Assembly (NCBI GenBank): GCA_049790315.1
Contig: JBAQYV010000002.1
Span: 1-32,462, forward strand
Origin: DASPOJ01 sp049790315
GTDB taxonomy: Bacteria; Acidobacteriota; Terriglobia; Acidiferrales; UBA7541
Length of the DNA: 32,462 nucleotides
Direction: 5' to 3'
In this document: positions 31,066 to 32,462 of the stretch, in pieces
How positions within the stretch are numbered: position 1 is the first letter of the stretch
Layout: each line of letters begins with the position of its first letter
Notes under the pieces: generated by a model
Databases searched by the model: none
The model's input: the letters and a program-made list of their open reading frames with translations, nothing else
What the model was told of the DNA's origin: nothing
Position numbers and translations under genes: made by a program

Positions 31066-31081
31066 GGGAGGGGGGGAGGGG
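31065..31081 (+). other. G-rich tail of the repeat array, quadruplex-capable
   Basis: GGGG-A-GGGGGGG-A-GGGG; the seven-G run can supply two of the four G-triplets. It directly followed the 39-bp array before the transposon came in. The ~250 nt from here to the alcohol dehydrogenase hold no supported gene, only the nested inverted repeat. Confidence 0.55.
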
Positions 31082-31132
31082 AGCGGTTGTTTTTCGCGGA
31101 TTCTCGCACCGCGAAATTCGGCATCGGATCTA

Positions 31133-31229
31133 GTAGCACAGGCACTCTTGCCTGTGCGGGGTCGATTTTTAGCGGCTTGGAAGAAACCGATACACGGCAG
31201 AGGCACACAGCCAGGAGTGGCTGTGCTAC
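31133..31229. repeat. 97-bp nested inverted-repeat element
   Basis: Outer arms GTAGCACAG and CTGTGCTAC are exact complements at the two ends. Inside are two perfect hairpins, GCACAGGCA-CTCT-TGCCTGTGC (31136-31157) and CACAGCCA-GGAG-TGGCTGTG (31206-31225). This twin-hairpin design is that of a BIME/REP pair, the kind moved by REP-associated tyrosine transposases. None is encoded in the window. Confidence 0.7.
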
Positions 31230-31314
31230 GAAGGGCGAGACACGCGGCCGGTCTCGCGGTCGGCGGTTACCACCGGTCCGCTCGCACATCAAATCTGTTG
31301 GGGGTAACACGACC

Positions 31315-32310
31315 ATGAAAGCAGCTGTCGTCACTGCGTTGGGCGGACCGTGGGAGATTCGCGAGGTTCCCGATCCGAAGATTGAAGCGGGGCAAGTGCT
31401 GGTGAAGATGCACGCGAGCGGCGTCTGCTACTCCGACGTACACGAAACGCTGGGGCACTTGCCGGGCGCGTTTCCGCGAATTCTGGGGCACGAACCGGTG
31501 GGCGAAATCATCGCGCTCGGCGCGGGCGTCACTTCGCGCAAGGTGGGCGACCGCGTGGGCACGGCATGGGTGGCGCACACCTGCGGGCGCTGCGAATGGT
31601 GCCTGCGCGACAGCCGAAATTTCTGCACCAACGCGAAGGAAAAGAAGGTCACTGGAATCGACGTGCAAGGCGGGCACGCGGAACTGATGCCGATGTACGC
31701 CGACGCCACCACGTTGATTCCCGACGGCCTTTCCTACGAGCAGGCTGCGCCGATTTTCTGCGCGGGCTACACAGTGTGGAGCGGACTGCGCATCGCCGAT
31801 CCCAAACCGCACGAGCGCGTCGCGGTGCTCGGCATCGGCGGACTCGGCCACCTCGCCGTGCAATACGCGAAAGCCGCCGGCTTTGAAACCATTGCCATTT
31901 CGCATTCGCCCGACAAAGATAAATTCATTCGCGATCTTGGCGCCGATGAAATCGTGCGCGACGGCAAATCGCTGCTGGCCGCCGGCGGAGCGGACATCGT
32001 TCTGAGCACCACCAATTCCGTCGCGGCGATGGCCGAGAGCGTGAATGGTCTGCGACCCGACGGCCGCCTGGTGATCATGGGCGTCGGCGGCGAACCGATA
32101 CCTTTGCAGACCGGAATGTTCGTCGGCAAACGCATGCGCATCATCGGCAGCACGCAAAATGGCCCCGAGTTTCTTTACGAGGCGCTGGATTACGCCGCCA
32201 AAGGCAAAGTGAAAGTGATCGCCGAAACTTACAAGTTGGATGACGCGGCAAAAGCCTACACGCGAGTAGCCGAAGGCACGGTTCGCTTCCGCGCCGTGCT
32301 TGCGATTTGA
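31315..32310 (+). CDS. Zinc-dependent alcohol dehydrogenase (medium-chain)
   Basis: This 331-aa oxidoreductase interconverts alcohols and aldehydes or ketones with NAD(P). Seen: catalytic zinc ligands in ASGVCYSDVHETLGH and ILGHEPVGEIIALGAG, the structural-zinc cysteines in HTCGRCEWCLRDSRNFC, and the cofactor-binding VLGIGGLGHLAVQYAKAAG. The C-terminal YKLDDAAKAYTRVAEG is typical. GGGGG about 10 nt upstream supports the ATG at 31315; a longer open frame to 31087 runs through the nested repeat and is excluded. It is a single gene; substrate unknown. Confidence 0.92.
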   Translation: MKAAVVTALGGPWEIREVPDPKIEAGQVLVKMHASGVCYSDVHETLGHLPGAFPRILGHEPVGEIIALGAGVTSRKVGDRVGTAWVAHTCGRCEWCLRDSRNFCTNAKEKKVTGIDVQGGHAELMPMYADATTLIPDGLSYEQAAPIFCAGYTVWSGLRIADPKPHERVAVLGIGGLGHLAVQYAKAAGFETIAISHSPDKDKFIRDLGADEIVRDGKSLLAAGGADIVLSTTNSVAAMAESVNGLRPDGRLVIMGVGGEPIPLQTGMFVGKRMRIIGSTQNGPEFLYEALDYAAKGKVKVIAETYKLDDAAKAYTRVAEGTVRFRAVLAI

Positions 32311-32327
32311 GGCGGCGCCGCTTTTTT
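32310..32327 (+). terminator. Weak intrinsic terminator of the alcohol dehydrogenase
   Basis: AGGCG-GCGC-CGCTT, a short GC stem starting at the stop codon, followed by a T run. Confidence 0.5.
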
Positions 32328-32344
32328 CGAGACGGGGCGAAGAT

Positions 32345-32383
32345 GGAGGCCTCCCTCCTGTGTCGGGACAGGTTCCGGCCTCC
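32345..32383. repeat. Short nested inverted repeat
   Basis: Outer arms GGAGGCC (32345-32351) and GGCCTCC (32377-32383) enclose an inner pair CCTGT / ACAGG (32357-32361, 32368-32372). It forms a bulged hairpin, probably another dispersed intergenic repeat. Confidence 0.5.
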
Positions 32384-32462
32384 GCTACATAGGCAGCTCT
32401 GACCGTTTGCCGCCAGGACCAGGGACGGCGCGACGTTACATGGCGCGACCGAAATTTGATGC

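Noticed and set aside
31087..31314. N-terminal extension of the alcohol dehydrogenase
   Set aside because: The extra 76 codons run through the nested inverted repeat and have no family similarity; the ATG at 31315 gives the normal N-terminus.

Overview
The window is GC-rich bacterial chromosome. The gene content, an ECF sigma factor paired with a DGPF/YCII protein, two-subunit 2-oxoacid dehydrogenase genes with lipB, and several kinds of short dispersed inverted repeats, fits a soil bacterium of the Acidobacteriota. That assignment is inferred from general gene style; no rRNA or tRNA gene is present to prove it.

Housekeeping part, 1 to about 24,700. It opens with the start of a secreted protein and an ECF42-type sigma factor coupled to its DGPF protein (minus strand). 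A SAM methyltransferase and a secreted thioredoxin-like protein follow, then a DUF1345-like membrane protein, a Cys/Met-metabolism PLP enzyme, an MltD-like lytic transglycosylase and a histone-tail-like protein. A HipA-like kinase/DUF3037 pair comes next. The minus-strand block lpd-lipB-E1alpha-E1beta-E2 encodes a complete 2-oxoacid dehydrogenase complex plus the enzyme that begins lipoylation of its E2. It is divergent from a DksA/TraR zinc-finger gene, and both sides have good promoters. ComF and HNH genes come after that. The following stretch holds a small cysteine-rich protein, an MFS transporter and a large PD-(D/E)XK (DUF91/NucS-like) protein; a broken copy of the nuclease 3' end lies on the other side of the MFS gene. 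A Gly-rich secreted protein follows a near-perfect sigma-54 promoter.

Accessory island, about 24,700 to 31,060. It has visibly lower GC. It carries a UPF0175/PIN (DUF3368) toxin-antitoxin pair, a Shedu-type nuclease (SduA, DUF4263), a RES-domain protein with a 107-aa partner, and an AT-rich tandem array of 39-bp units that encodes repeated RINTS motifs behind its own promoter. The array tail is interrupted by a 2.6-kb insertion with 25-bp imperfect terminal inverted repeats and a 9-bp flanking direct repeat. This insertion is an IS1595-type transposon that carries passenger genes: an 87-aa protein, the transposase, a DUF3800 protein and a 58-aa two-helix membrane protein, all on one strand and apparently read from a promoter whose -35 box lies in the right terminal repeat. 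The end of the element supplies the last codons and the stop of the RINTS reading frame.

After the element come the G-rich remainder of the array tail, a 97-bp nested inverted repeat, a zinc alcohol dehydrogenase and another nested repeat.

A recurring detail is a -10 box only 6-9 nt from the start codon in several genes (HipA-like, CWC, NucS-like, UPF0175, RINTS), which suggests leaderless transcripts. The strongest candidate for something new is the passenger-carrying IS1595-like element inside the RINTS array.
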